Assembly: GCA_902775105.1 (NCBI GenBank)
Contig: CACYLC010000001.1
Coordinates: forward strand, 1 to 64,000
Length of the DNA stretch: 64,000 nucleotides
Direction: 5' to 3'
Source: Oscillospiraceae bacterium
Lineage (GTDB): Bacteria; Bacillota; Clostridia; Oscillospirales; Oscillospiraceae
In this document: positions 17,120 through 26,367 of the stretch, one piece after another
Numbering within the stretch: position 1 is the stretch's first letter
Layout: every line of letters begins with the position of its first letter
Notes under the pieces: model-generated
Database searches by the model: none
What the model was told of the DNA's origin: nothing
Seen by the model: only the letters and a program-made list of their open reading frames with translations
Position numbers and translations under genes: made by a program

Positions 17120-17746
17120 ATGAAGGGACTGCTGTTGAAGGATTTCTACATGACGCTCAAATACTGCCGGTCTTTTCTGCTGCTGGTCATTGTATTTCTT
17201 GCAGTATCGTTTGCCGGCGAAAATAATCTGTTCTTCGCCGCTTACCCCTGCATTTTTTGCGGCATGATTCCGGTGTTCCTGCTCTCCTACGACGAACGGA
17301 GCAAGTGGGATGTTTACAGCGGAACGCTGCCGTACAGCAAAGCGCAGTTGGTCTCGGTCAAGTATCTGATCGGACTTTGTATAGAGGCGATCGTGCTCGT
17401 GCTTTCCGGGGCGGCGCAGGCCGTCCGAATGAGCATGGCCGGGACATTTGCCGTAGGGGATTGGTTGATACTAATGTCCGTGTTTCTCGTGATGGCACTG
17501 CTCGCTCCGACGACCAGCCTGCCGTTTATGTTTCAACTGGGCGTTGAGAAGGGGAGAGTTGCCTATTACGTTGCGATGGGAACGCTCTGTGCGACAGCGT
17601 TCATTCTGCAGGATGTCCTTGGAAAAGCCCAGAGCCCACAGACAGTATTCCACGGTGTACTGCCGATCCTCTGCCTTGCCGTAATCGCCCTGTATGCCCT
17701 TTCGTGGTATTTGTCCATCCTGTTCTATCAAAAACGGGAACTATAA
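17120..17746 (+). CDS. ABC-2 type transporter membrane subunit
   Basis: A 208-residue hydrophobic protein with about six predicted membrane segments, starting MKGLLLKDFYMTLKY, a common opening of ABC-2 permeases. The segment LLSYDERSKWDVYSGTLPYSKAQLVSVKYL is typical of the ABC_2 membrane family found with YtrA-regulated ATPases. It is the last gene of its operon and is followed by a terminator. It presumably forms the export channel with the preceding ATPase. Confidence 0.88.
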   Translation: MKGLLLKDFYMTLKYCRSFLLLVIVFLAVSFAGENNLFFAAYPCIFCGMIPVFLLSYDERSKWDVYSGTLPYSKAQLVSVKYLIGLCIEAIVLVLSGAAQAVRMSMAGTFAVGDWLILMSVFLVMALLAPTTSLPFMFQLGVEKGRVAYYVAMGTLCATAFILQDVLGKAQSPQTVFHGVLPILCLAVIALYALSWYLSILFYQKREL

Positions 17747-17753
17747 GCAAAAG

Positions 17754-17787
17754 CGAAGAGCCGGAGCAGCAAAACTCCGGCTCTTCG
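17754..17787. terminator. Terminator between convergent ABC operon and pncB
   Basis: A 13-bp perfect stem (CGAAGAGCCGGAG paired with CTCCGGCTCTTCG) has an 8-nt loop. It lies in the 51-nt gap between two convergent genes. The T-run is weak, so efficiency is uncertain. Confidence 0.75.
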
Positions 17788-17797
17788 TATGTCTGTA

Positions 17798-19243
17798 TCA
17801 GAAATTCATATGCAGGAGATCTTCCTTGATATTCCACAGCTCGTCGGACAGATCCACATAGTACATATGGGGGTTATCAAACCGCTTCACCTCGTCCCAC
17901 AGCAGATCCACCTGTTCCTTGCAGTAGGCCTGAATCTCCTGAAGAGAGGGCAGCTTGTAGACCAGCTCGCCATTTTTGAAGATAGGCACCTGCATCTCCT
18001 TGGCGGTGAAGTTGCGCACCGTCTTCCGCTTCCAGGTGGCGCTGGGATCGAACAGGCGAATCGGCTCCTGGTCATTCAGTGTCTCGTTGTAGACGGTCAG
18101 CACGTCGGCAATGGCCTCGCCGGACTCGTTGTCATAGAGACGGTAGACCTTCTTAAAGTGGGGGTTGATGATCTTCTCGGGGTTCTCGCTGACCTTGATC
18201 TTGGGAATAATTCTACCCTCGTCGTCCTCAATGGCCACCAGTTTGTAAACACCGCCAAACACCGGGCTGGACTTGGAGGTGATCAGCCGCTCGCCCACGC
18301 CGAAGGAGTCCAGCTGTGCTCCCTGCTGGAAAAGATCGCGAATCAGATACTCGTCCAGCGAGTTGGAGGCCACGATCTTGCACTCGGTGAGCCCTGCCTC
18401 ATCCAGCATCTTCCGAGCTTTCTTGGAGAGGTAGGTCAGATCGCCGGAATCCAGCCGGATGCCGCACTTGGTAATGCCCTGGGGCAGCAGCACTTCTTTA
18501 AAGGCCTTGATTGCGTTGGGAACGCCGGATTTGAGCACATTGTAGGTGTCTACCAGCAGTGTTGCGTTGTTGGGGTAGAGCTCACAGTATCGCTTAAACG
18601 CCTCATACTCCGAGGGGAACATCATCACCCAGGAGTGGGCCATGGTACCCACAGCGGGAACGCCGTAGTCCCGATCCGTCTGGGTGCAGGCGGTGGCTCC
18701 CACGCCGCCGATATAGGCAGCTCTTGCGCCCAAAATGGCGGCAGAAGCGCCGTGGGCTCTGCGGGAGCCAAACTCCATCACAGGACGACCTTTGGCGGCA
18801 CGCACCACCCGGTTGGCCTTGGTGGCAATCAGGCACTGATGGTTGTACATCAAAAGCAGATAAGTCTCAATAAACTGAGCCTGAATGGCAGGCGCCCGCA
18901 CTGTGACGACAGGCTCCCGAGGGAAGATGGGCGTACCTTCCGGCACGGCCCAGATGTCGCCGGTAAATTTGAAGGTGCGGAGGTAGTCCAAAAACTCCTC
19001 GCAGAAGCAGCCCTTGCCTCGCAGATAGGAAATGTCCTCCTCCGTAAACTTCAAATTCTGAATATACTCCACCAGCTGCTCCAGCCCGGCTGCAATGGCA
19101 AACCCGCCGTGATCCGGCACATCCCGGAAGAACACATCAAAGTAGGTGATTCGATCCCGCACCTCCGGGGTCTGGAAATAGCCGTTCGCCATGGTCAGCT
19201 CATAGAAATCGCAGAGCATGGTGTAGTTGGTTTGACAATTCAT
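17798..19243 (-). CDS. pncB: Nicotinate phosphoribosyltransferase
   Basis: Makes nicotinate mononucleotide from nicotinate and PRPP, the entry step of NAD salvage in the cytoplasm. The 481-residue protein matches the long bacterial form. It opens with TMLCDFYELTMANGYF, has EFGSRRAHG and the conserved histidine in VGTMAHSWVMMF, then TLLVDTYNVLKSG, GIRLDSGDLTYLS and FGVGERLITS, all hallmark motifs of the family. Start is the ATG at 19243 with GGGAGC upstream on the minus strand and a good promoter 70 nt before it. It is a single-gene unit, convergent to the ABC operon and divergent from rarA. Confidence 0.96.
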   Translation of the reverse strand: MNCQTNYTMLCDFYELTMANGYFQTPEVRDRITYFDVFFRDVPDHGGFAIAAGLEQLVEYIQNLKFTEEDISYLRGKGCFCEEFLDYLRTFKFTGDIWAVPEGTPIFPREPVVTVRAPAIQAQFIETYLLLMYNHQCLIATKANRVVRAAKGRPVMEFGSRRAHGASAAILGARAAYIGGVGATACTQTDRDYGVPAVGTMAHSWVMMFPSEYEAFKRYCELYPNNATLLVDTYNVLKSGVPNAIKAFKEVLLPQGITKCGIRLDSGDLTYLSKKARKMLDEAGLTECKIVASNSLDEYLIRDLFQQGAQLDSFGVGERLITSKSSPVFGGVYKLVAIEDDEGRIIPKIKVSENPEKIINPHFKKVYRLYDNESGEAIADVLTVYNETLNDQEPIRLFDPSATWKRKTVRNFTAKEMQVPIFKNGELVYKLPSLQEIQAYCKEQVDLLWDEVKRFDNPHMYYVDLSDELWNIKEDLLHMNF

Positions 19244-19313
19244 AGCTTAAATGCTCCCATCTCGTCAAAAGACGATTTATTTTTGATAAAATTGTTCCAA
19301 ATCATGTGATGAC

Positions 19314-19342
19314 ATTATATGCCAGCGCTGCCGTTTTTGCAA
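19314..19342 (-). promoter_or_regulatory. Sigma-A promoter of pncB
   Basis: On the minus strand: TTGCAA (19342-19337), 17-nt spacer, TATAAT (19319-19314). It is oriented toward pncB with about 65 nt of leader. Confidence 0.75.
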
Positions 19343-19411
19343 GAGAAAATTCAAAGTAGTGCAATTTTGGACAGAATGAAAGATTTCAGACCATGTAGCG
19401 CCGGTTTGGAC

Positions 19412-19440
19412 TTTCCATTTTTTTCGTCCTGTGATACAAT
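19412..19440 (+). promoter_or_regulatory. Extended -10 promoter of rarA
   Basis: TTTCCA, 17-nt spacer, then TGA-TACAAT (19432-19440), an extended -10. It lies 38 nt before the rarA ATG. Confidence 0.6.
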
Positions 19441-19477
19441 AGCACAAGCATGAGAAACAGGATCGGAGGTGAACGCT

Positions 19478-20746
19478 ATGGCATATCGGCCTCTTGCGGA
19501 TGAGATCCGCCCGGAGACACTGGACGACGTCGTCGGGCAGAAACATATTCTAGGCACAGACGGCGTCCTCCGACGCATCATTGACAGCGGCGACATTCCC
19601 AATATGGTCTTTTACGGCCCCTCCGGCACCGGAAAGACGACGGTAGCCAATATCATCGCCAAACGCACCGACCGGGCGCTCCACCGCCTCAATGCCACTA
19701 CCGCCACCCTTGCTGATATCCGTGAGGTCATCGCCGATGTAGATACCCTCCTCGCCCCCAACGGCGTTTTGCTTTATTTGGACGAGATCCAGTATTTCAA
19801 TAAGAAACAGCAGCAGTCTCTTCTGGAGTTTATGGAAAACGGCAAGATCACTGTCATCACCTCCACCACGGAAAATCCATACTTCTGCGTTTTTAACGCC
19901 GTGCTCTCCCGGTCCACCGTCTTTGAGTTCAAAATGGTGGAGGCAGAGGACATCAAGCCCGCCCTCCTGAGAGCGGTTGCCCTTCTGGAAAAACGAAAGG
20001 GCATCCGGGCGGAGCTGGAGGACGGCGTTTTGGACTATCTGGCCTCCTCCTGCGGGGGAGATGTCCGCAAGGGCATCAGCGGTGTTGAACTGCTCTTCTC
20101 TGTCTCCCGGCCCCATAACGGAATTGCCCGTCTGACGCTGGAGGACGCCATGACGGTGGGACAGCGATCCGCCATGCGCTACGACCGGGAGGGCGACGAC
20201 CATTTTGACATCGCCTCGGCGCTGATGAAGTCACTCCGAGGCTCCGATCCGGACGCCGCCCTGCACTATCTGGCTCGGCTTTTGGAGGCCGGGGACATGA
20301 TTACTGCCATCCGCCGCATCCTCTGCTCCGCCAGCGAGGATATCGGCATGGCATACCCTCAGGCAGCGTCCATCGTCAATTCCCTTGTGAACACCGCCAA
20401 TATGCTGGGACTCCCAGAGGCGAGACTGCCGCTGGCTCAGGCGGTGATCCTCTTGGCCACTGCGCCCAAGTCCAACAGCGTGGTCATGGGAATCGACCAA
20501 GCCATATCTGACGTAAGAGCGGGCCGAACAGGGGACTATCCCCGGCACCTGCAAAACGTCCACGCTGACAGCGCCGGCATGGAACGGGAGCAGGGCTATC
20601 TCTATCCCCACAACTATCCCAACCACTGGGTGCAGCAGCAGTATCTGCCTGACCGCATTCAAGACGCCCATTATTACGAGTACGGCGACAATAAGACGGA
20701 GCAGGCGGCAAAAGCCTACTGGCAGCGCATCAAAGGGACGGAATAA
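19478..20746 (+). CDS. rarA: AAA ATPase RarA/MgsA, replication-associated recombination protein
   Basis: A clamp-loader-like AAA+ ATPase acting at stalled replication forks. It is 422 residues long. An N-terminal signature LADEIRPETLDDVVGQ precedes Walker A (GPSGTGKTT), Walker B (LLYLDEIQYF), sensor 1 (TSTTENPYF, typical of RarA), the arginine-finger region LSRSTVFEF, and a C-terminal MgsA tetramerisation domain with ASEDIGMAYP and LPEARLPLAQAVILLATAPKSN. I chose the ATG at 19478 over the GTG nine bases earlier because GGAGGT lies 7 nt before the ATG. It heads a co-directional run of genes. Confidence 0.95.
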   Translation: MAYRPLADEIRPETLDDVVGQKHILGTDGVLRRIIDSGDIPNMVFYGPSGTGKTTVANIIAKRTDRALHRLNATTATLADIREVIADVDTLLAPNGVLLYLDEIQYFNKKQQQSLLEFMENGKITVITSTTENPYFCVFNAVLSRSTVFEFKMVEAEDIKPALLRAVALLEKRKGIRAELEDGVLDYLASSCGGDVRKGISGVELLFSVSRPHNGIARLTLEDAMTVGQRSAMRYDREGDDHFDIASALMKSLRGSDPDAALHYLARLLEAGDMITAIRRILCSASEDIGMAYPQAASIVNSLVNTANMLGLPEARLPLAQAVILLATAPKSNSVVMGIDQAISDVRAGRTGDYPRHLQNVHADSAGMEREQGYLYPHNYPNHWVQQQYLPDRIQDAHYYEYGDNKTEQAAKAYWQRIKGTE

Positions 20747-20763
20747 CAGAAGGAGGCAGCTTC

Positions 20764-20952
20764 ATGGATGTACGACTGGGTGACATTCTGTTGATGAAAA
20801 AGCCCCACCCCTGCGGCGGCAAGGAGTGGGACGTGCTGCGGATCGGCATGGATTTCCGCCTCCGCTGCCGTACCTGCGGCCGGGAGATGATGATCCCCCG
20901 AAGCAAGGCGGAGAAAGCCATCAAAAAAATCTTACGAGAGACAGAGGAATAA
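20764..20952 (+). CDS. DUF951 family protein
   Basis: A 62-residue protein (MDVRLGDILLMKKPHPCGG, then CRTCGREMMIPRSK) matching the small DUF951 family of Firmicutes. A C-x-x-C pair plus an earlier PC-GG-x-W motif suggests a small beta-barrel or zinc-ribbon fold. A link to nucleic-acid binding has been proposed only by similarity. AAGGAGG precedes the start. It sits between rarA and hisC with very short gaps, as part of one transcription unit. Function unknown. Confidence 0.85.
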   Translation: MDVRLGDILLMKKPHPCGGKEWDVLRIGMDFRLRCRTCGREMMIPRSKAEKAIKKILRETEE

Positions 20953-20955
20953 ACG

Positions 20956-22020
20956 ATGAAAGAATTCTGGTCCAGCCGAATCCGGGCGCTTACCCCCTAT
21001 ACACCGGGAGAGCAGCCAAAAGACAGAAAGTTTATCAAGCTGAATACCAATGAAAACCCCTACCCGCCCTCTCCAAAAGCAGTTGCGGCGATTCAAGCGG
21101 CAGCAGGGGAGAGCCTGCGTCTCTATCCCGACCCGGAAGGGACGGAGCTGGTCAAGGCGCTGGCCCATCAGTACGGCGTGGCGGAAAATCAGGTCTTTGT
21201 GGGCAACGGCTCTGACGAGGTTCTGGCCTTCGCCTTTCAGGCCTTCTTTGATCCCGGCAGCACCATCGTCTTTCCTGACATCACCTATTCTTTCTATCCC
21301 GTATACGCCAACCTGTTCGACATCCGCTGTCGGACGATTCCGCTGAACGAGGACTTCACCGTTCCCGTCGAACCTTTTTTCAATGCAGGGGACGGCGTGG
21401 TGATTGCCAACCCCAATGCTCCCACCGGCATAGAACTGGATCAGGACAGCCTCAGAGCAATTCTGGAGCGCAACCCGGATGTAGTAGTTATCGTGGATGA
21501 GGCATATGTGGACTTTGGCGGAACCTCTGCTCTGCCGCTGATTGAGGAATATCCCAACCTGCTGGTGGTACAGACCGCCTCCAAATCCCGTGCGCTGGCC
21601 GGACTGCGGGTGGGCTTTGCCTTTGGCAACGCAAATCTGATTGCGGCGATGAATTGCGTCAAAAACTCCATCAACTCCTATACGCTGGACAGACTGGCCA
21701 TCATTGGCGCTGCCGCCGCCGTGGAGGACAGAGCCTATTTTGACGTCCAGCGGCAAAAGGTGATCGACACCCGGACATGGAGCACCGACCGTCTCAGAGC
21801 GCTGGGCTTTACCGTCCTGCCCTCCAAATCCAACTTCATCTTTGTCAGTCATCCCGTTGTCTCGGCGAAAGACCTCTTTGCCGGACTGCGGGAGGAGGGC
21901 ATTCTGGTTCGTTATTTTGCCCTTCCCAGGATTGACAACTTCCTGCGCATCACCATCGGCACCGACACGGAGATGAAAGCACTGGTCGATGCAATGAAAA
22001 AACTGACCTGCCATGCATGA
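20956..22020 (+). CDS. hisC: Histidinol-phosphate aminotransferase
   Basis: A PLP-dependent class II aminotransferase converting imidazole-acetol phosphate to histidinol phosphate. The 354-residue length is normal. Diagnostic parts are KLNTNENPYPPSP near the N-terminus, GNGSDEVLAFAFQAF, IVDEAYVDFGG, and the PLP lysine in ASKSRALAGLRVGFAFG. The C-terminal arginine segment FLRITIGTD is present. No other his genes are in the window, so a broader aromatic aminotransferase role is possible, as in other organisms with isolated hisC copies. Its end overlaps larB by 8 nt. Confidence 0.93.
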   Translation: MKEFWSSRIRALTPYTPGEQPKDRKFIKLNTNENPYPPSPKAVAAIQAAAGESLRLYPDPEGTELVKALAHQYGVAENQVFVGNGSDEVLAFAFQAFFDPGSTIVFPDITYSFYPVYANLFDIRCRTIPLNEDFTVPVEPFFNAGDGVVIANPNAPTGIELDQDSLRAILERNPDVVVIVDEAYVDFGGTSALPLIEEYPNLLVVQTASKSRALAGLRVGFAFGNANLIAAMNCVKNSINSYTLDRLAIIGAAAAVEDRAYFDVQRQKVIDTRTWSTDRLRALGFTVLPSKSNFIFVSHPVVSAKDLFAGLREEGILVRYFALPRIDNFLRITIGTDTEMKALVDAMKKLTCHA

Positions 22021-22771
22021 GAGAGAATTGCTGGCCTTGCTCCGTCGGGTGCAGATCGGGGATGCCACAGCGGAAGAGGCGGCCGCTCAGTTGAATCCGG
22101 AGCCCTTTGTCTCTCTTGGCTACGCCACGGTGGACACCCAGCGCAAGGCCCGCCAAGGCGTTCAGGAGGTCATCTACGGAGCCTCCAAGACGCCGGAACA
22201 GATTTTGGGCATCTGTCAGGCCATGACCAAACGGGGCGGGCACAATATCCTTGTGACACGCATGTCTCCCCAAGCGGCGGCACTGGTTTCCAATGTCCTG
22301 CCGCTGAACTACCATGAGCTGTCCAAAATCGGCATTGTCGTCCCTCAGGCTGTGGAGCAGAGGGGAGAGATCGCAGTGGTCGCCGCGGGAACCAGCGATT
22401 TACCGGTAGCCGAGGAGGCAGCCATTACCGCTGAGACGCTGGGCAATCGGGTGAACCGCATTTACGACGTGGGTGTTGCCGGGATCCACCGTCTGCTGGC
22501 ACGGATAGACGAGCTGAACCGAGCCAGAGTGATGATTGCCGTGGCCGGGATGGAGGGAGCGCTGGCCAGCGTGGTGGGCGGTCTGGTCTCCTCGCCGGTC
22601 ATCGCCGTCCCCACCAGCGTAGGCTACGGAGCCAACTTCGGCGGCCTCTCCGCACTTCTTTCCATGCTCAATTCCTGCGCCGCAGGCGTGTCGGTGGTCA
22701 ATATCGACAACGGTTTCGGCGCCGCCTTCCAGGCCTCCCGCATCAATCAAATGGAGGGTATCTCAGATTGA
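22013..22771 (+). CDS. larB: Nickel-pincer cofactor biosynthesis protein LarB
   Basis: LarB carboxylates and hydrolyses nicotinic acid adenine dinucleotide in the first step towards the nickel-pincer nucleotide cofactor of lactate racemase. The 252-residue protein has a variable N-terminal part and a C-terminal PurE-like AIR carboxylase domain: AAGTSDLPVAEEA, NRIYDVGVAGIHR, VAGMEGALASVVGGL and VPTSVGYGANFGGL. It overlaps hisC by 8 nt and larC by 4 nt, so larBC are translated together. The matching larA racemase and larE sulfur-inserting gene are not in this window. Confidence 0.95.
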   Translation: MHERELLALLRRVQIGDATAEEAAAQLNPEPFVSLGYATVDTQRKARQGVQEVIYGASKTPEQILGICQAMTKRGGHNILVTRMSPQAAALVSNVLPLNYHELSKIGIVVPQAVEQRGEIAVVAAGTSDLPVAEEAAITAETLGNRVNRIYDVGVAGIHRLLARIDELNRARVMIAVAGMEGALASVVGGLVSSPVIAVPTSVGYGANFGGLSALLSMLNSCAAGVSVVNIDNGFGAAFQASRINQMEGISD

Positions 22772-23958
22772 AAACACTGTATCTGCAATGTAATATGGGT
22801 GTTGCGGGCGATATGCTCACCGCTGCCCTCTACGAGCTTCTGGAGGACAAGGAGGACTTCCTGCGCATTGCGGCCAGCCTCCTGCCTCAAGTCACAGTGG
22901 AAGCTATCCCCTCCGAAAGACAGGGCATCCGAGGCACGCAGCTCTCCGTCAGGGTGAATGGCGCAGAGGAGGAACAGGGCGTGGCGGGACATCACCATGA
23001 GCATCACCACCACCACCACACCAGCCTGTCACATATCCGATCCGTCCTGGCTCGCCTGCCTGTCTCAGACAGTGTAAAAGAAAAAGCGGCACAGGTATAT
23101 GATTTTCTGGCTCATGCGGAGGCGAAGGCGCACGGACGCCCGGTAGACCAGATCCATTTCCACGAGGTGGGAGAGCTGGACGCCGTGGCGGACATCACGC
23201 TGGCCTGTCTGGCGCTGGAACGGCTGGGCGTAGAGCAGGTCATTTGTTCGCCCGTCTGCACCGGATACGGTCAGGTGCGCTGTGATCACGGGACGCTTCC
23301 TGTCCCCGCCTCGGCCACTGCGTTTCTGCTGAGGGGCGTTCCCGCCTATGCCGGCAGTGTAGAAGGAGAGCTGACTACCCCCACAGGTGCGGCGCTGATC
23401 TCCGCTCTGGCGGATCGTTTTGAACAGATGCCTGTCATGAAGGTGCAAAAAATCGGCTGCGGCATGGGCAAAAAAGACTTCGCTGCTGCCGCCAACTGCC
23501 TCCGGGCCTTTCTGGGCGAGACGGAGGAGAAGGTAGACTCTGTTACCGAGCTGGTATGCGCAATAGACGATATGACGCCGGAGGGACTGGCCTGCGCCTC
23601 CGCCCGGCTCATGGAATTGGGTGCGCTGGATGTGACCGTTGTTCCCGCCCTGATGAAGAAGGGGAGACCCGGACACCTGATGACCGTTTTGGCTGCTCCC
23701 GGTCAGGAGGAAAAACTGGCAGCAGCCGTCCTCCGGGAGACCACGACCAACGGTCTCCGCCTGCGGCCTTGCAATAGGATCATTCTCCAATCCTCCGTTG
23801 AGACGGAGGAGACGCCCTTCGGCCCCGTGCGGATCAAGAGGGCGGCGGGCTATGGCGCAGAGCATCGCAAGCCGGAATACGACGATGTGGCAGAGATTGC
23901 CCGGCGGGAGGGGCTGCCCTTTGAGCTGGTGTACCGTATCATTTCAAAAGTGCTTTGA
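22768..23958 (+). CDS. larC: Nickel-pincer cofactor biosynthesis protein LarC (nickel insertion)
   Basis: LarC is the CTP-dependent nickel cyclometallase that inserts Ni into the pincer cofactor. The single 396-residue frame covers both halves (LarC1 and LarC2), which in some lactobacilli are joined only by ribosomal frameshifting. The N-terminus MGVAGDMLTAALYELL and IHFHEVGELDAVADI are diagnostic. Around residues 72-84 lies a histidine-rich stretch (HHHEHHHHHH) likely to bind nickel. GCGMGKKDF marks the second half. It starts with TTG overlapping the larB stop, and its stop overlaps comEC (TGATG). Confidence 0.95.
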   Translation: MKTLYLQCNMGVAGDMLTAALYELLEDKEDFLRIAASLLPQVTVEAIPSERQGIRGTQLSVRVNGAEEEQGVAGHHHEHHHHHHTSLSHIRSVLARLPVSDSVKEKAAQVYDFLAHAEAKAHGRPVDQIHFHEVGELDAVADITLACLALERLGVEQVICSPVCTGYGQVRCDHGTLPVPASATAFLLRGVPAYAGSVEGELTTPTGAALISALADRFEQMPVMKVQKIGCGMGKKDFAAAANCLRAFLGETEEKVDSVTELVCAIDDMTPEGLACASARLMELGALDVTVVPALMKKGRPGHLMTVLAAPGQEEKLAAAVLRETTTNGLRLRPCNRIILQSSVETEETPFGPVRIKRAAGYGAEHRKPEYDDVAEIARREGLPFELVYRIISKVL

Positions 23959-26243
23959 TGGAAATTTTCCCGACAGCGAGGGATATTGTGGATGCAGTGA
24001 CAGAGAAACAACCGCATACCATTCTGGCCGGAGTGGTGAGACGCCCTCTGGCCTGTGTTTGTGCAGCCTCTTCCGGGGCAGTACTGCTGGGAGTCCTTGT
24101 CTTATCAGGCTGGCAGCTGCTGCTTGGGGGAGGGCTGCTCCTCTTTTGCGGTCTGGCGCTGTGCCTGAGACACCATAAGCTGCTAGGAGCAGCGCTGATC
24201 GCTGCTACCGCAGGTCTCCTGCTCTGCTGGTTCTGGCAAGGGAGAACAGGGCTGCTGGAGAGAAACTGGCCGGGACGCATCGAACCGCTCACGATGATAG
24301 CGGCAGATTATCCGCAGCCCACCAACTTCGGCAACTGGGTAGAAGCACAGATTCAAACAGAGGGAGAACTCCAAGGCGTCCGCATCCTCCTCTACGTCAG
24401 TGACACTGACTTTTCGGCAACACCGGGCGACGAACTCTCTGCCTATGTCCGGCTCCGTTCCGCCCGGGGAGATGCGTCACCGTGGATCCTGTACAACTAC
24501 ACGAACGGCATCTTCCTTCAGGGAAGTGCCAACCACGTGACAGTAGCGGCGCGGCCCACACCGTGGTATCTGCTGCCACGGGTCTGGGCTTATGAGATCG
24601 GCCAGTCCTTCTACCGGCTCTTCCCAGAGGAGGAAGCGGGTTTTCTCTATGCGCTCACCACTGGAAACACCTCCGGTCTCTCTGAAGTGGTGAAGGATGC
24701 GTTAAAGGAGACAGGACTGCGGCATATCGTGGCGGCCTCCGGACTCCACGTCAACGTGCTCCTAACCGTCCTTTTTCTGCTGCCGGGCAGCCGAAAGCGA
24801 AAGGGTCTGCTTTTCCTGCCGGCGCTTGCGGCCTTTGCGGCACTGGCCGGGTTTACGCCCTCTATCTGCCGAGCGGCAATTATGGAGGCCGTCCTTCTCA
24901 TCGGCCCTGTGCTGGAGCGGGAGGAGGATGGTCTGACCTCCCTGTCCCTGGCACTGACCCTTATTGTGGTAGGAAATCCCTATGCAATCGCCAGCGTGAG
25001 CCTTCAGCTCTCCTTTGCGGCGATGCTGGGACTGCTCACCGTCAGCCCGTCGCTGAGGCAAGGGAGACGAAGCAAAATAGTACGCAGTCTGGTGACCACG
25101 CTGGGAGCCAATGTCTTTGCCCTGCCGTTGGCACTCTATTATTTTGGCTCCGTCTCTCTTTTGGTACCGTTGTCGAATCTTGTCGTTTTATGGGTGATCC
25201 CGTTTCTGATGCCTGCTGCCCTCGTCTGCTCGCTGCTGGGGCTGTGGATCCCATGGGCGGCTCAAATCCTGGCATTGCCGGTAGGATTCCTGACAAAGTG
25301 GATCATCTCCGGCATCCTCGTCCTTGCCCGCCTGCCTCATGTCACCCTGTCCGGCAGTAATCCTCTTATCATTGCGTGGCTGCTGCTGGCCTATCTGGTA
25401 GGCGGTCTGATCTACGGGAAGCAACTGCGGGGGAGAGCTGTGCCTGTGTTTTCCGCACTCCTGCTCCTGTCCCTTGCCTTCTGCTTCTGGACACCGGAGG
25501 ATACGATCCGGGCGGGGGAAGTCCAAATCGCCCTGTTGGATGTGGGACAGGGACAGAGTATTCTCCTTGCGACAGAGGAATATACCGTAGTCATTGACTG
25601 CGGCAGTGAGCAGAAGCGAGCGGACGGCGCACTAAAGCAGGCACTCTCTGACCTCCACAGAGATACCATCGACCTTGTCATCCTCACCCACTATGATAGC
25701 GACCACATCAACGGCCTTGATAAGGTGATGGAGATATACGCCGTTGGTCAACTGCTAGCACCGCAGCCCACAGAGGAGCATGCAGATACGGCAGAGGCGC
25801 TCTGGATGCTGGCAGAGGAACGGGGCACGACGGTGACTGTTCTGGAAGGGGATACACAGATCGACTCTGACGCTCTGACCCTCTCCGTCACTCCAATCGG
25901 CACCGACCGGAACAGCGGCCTTGCCATTCTTGTCTCAGCCGGTTCATTCGACTTTCTGGTGACAGGCGACGCAGGCCTGGAAGCGGAGACGGAATTGATA
26001 GAACACTGGGCATTACCTCAGGTGGAGGTGCTTGTCGCCGGCCACCACGGCTCCAAATACGCCACCGGCAGCGAACTGCTGGAAGCCGTCTCCCCGGAGA
26101 CGGTGCTCATCTCCGTCGGCAGTAATTCCTACGGACATCCCACAGAGGAGATGCTGGCTCGCTGCGAGGCGGCAGGAGCGGATCTGTGGAGGACGGATGA
26201 GAACGGAACGCTGACCATCCGGGTTCGAGGGTCAGGGAACTGA
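23958..26243 (+). CDS. comEC: ComEC/Rec2 DNA-uptake channel
   Basis: A polytopic membrane protein that carries single-stranded DNA across the membrane during natural transformation. It is 761 residues from the ATG overlapping larC's TGA. The N-terminal part has two or three membrane spans and an OB-like region, the central competence domain contains GLRHIVAASGLHVNVL and GFTPSICRAAIM, and the C-terminal metallo-beta-lactamase-like domain has ALLDVGQGQSILL, ILTHYDSDHINGL, VTGDAGLEAE and VAGHHGSKYATG. No other com genes are nearby, so competence cannot be judged from this window. Confidence 0.94.
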   Translation: MEIFPTARDIVDAVTEKQPHTILAGVVRRPLACVCAASSGAVLLGVLVLSGWQLLLGGGLLLFCGLALCLRHHKLLGAALIAATAGLLLCWFWQGRTGLLERNWPGRIEPLTMIAADYPQPTNFGNWVEAQIQTEGELQGVRILLYVSDTDFSATPGDELSAYVRLRSARGDASPWILYNYTNGIFLQGSANHVTVAARPTPWYLLPRVWAYEIGQSFYRLFPEEEAGFLYALTTGNTSGLSEVVKDALKETGLRHIVAASGLHVNVLLTVLFLLPGSRKRKGLLFLPALAAFAALAGFTPSICRAAIMEAVLLIGPVLEREEDGLTSLSLALTLIVVGNPYAIASVSLQLSFAAMLGLLTVSPSLRQGRRSKIVRSLVTTLGANVFALPLALYYFGSVSLLVPLSNLVVLWVIPFLMPAALVCSLLGLWIPWAAQILALPVGFLTKWIISGILVLARLPHVTLSGSNPLIIAWLLLAYLVGGLIYGKQLRGRAVPVFSALLLLSLAFCFWTPEDTIRAGEVQIALLDVGQGQSILLATEEYTVVIDCGSEQKRADGALKQALSDLHRDTIDLVILTHYDSDHINGLDKVMEIYAVGQLLAPQPTEEHADTAEALWMLAEERGTTVTVLEGDTQIDSDALTLSVTPIGTDRNSGLAILVSAGSFDFLVTGDAGLEAETELIEHWALPQVEVLVAGHHGSKYATGSELLEAVSPETVLISVGSNSYGHPTEEMLARCEAAGADLWRTDENGTLTIRVRGSGN

Positions 26244-26292
26244 ACGAATACCTCCCAATCGTGAAAAACGACGCAATTTGCTGTGAAACGAC

Positions 26293-26321
26293 TGGACGCA
26301 GGACAGACTTTGTGATACACT
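26293..26321 (+). promoter_or_regulatory. Extended -10 promoter of pgsA
   Basis: TGGACG, 17-nt spacer, TGA-TACACT (26313-26321). The element TGTGATACAMTA is nearly the same as at the rarA promoter. It lies 47 nt before the pgsA ATG. Confidence 0.55.
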
Positions 26322-26367
26322 ATGCGAGGCAAAGCACCCTTTCAAATTGCCCAAAGGAGGGCGAGAA

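Noticed and set aside
22980..23010. Histidine-codon run in larC as a possible tag or assembly artefact
   Set aside because: His-rich linkers are normal in LarC and the frame is intact on both sides.
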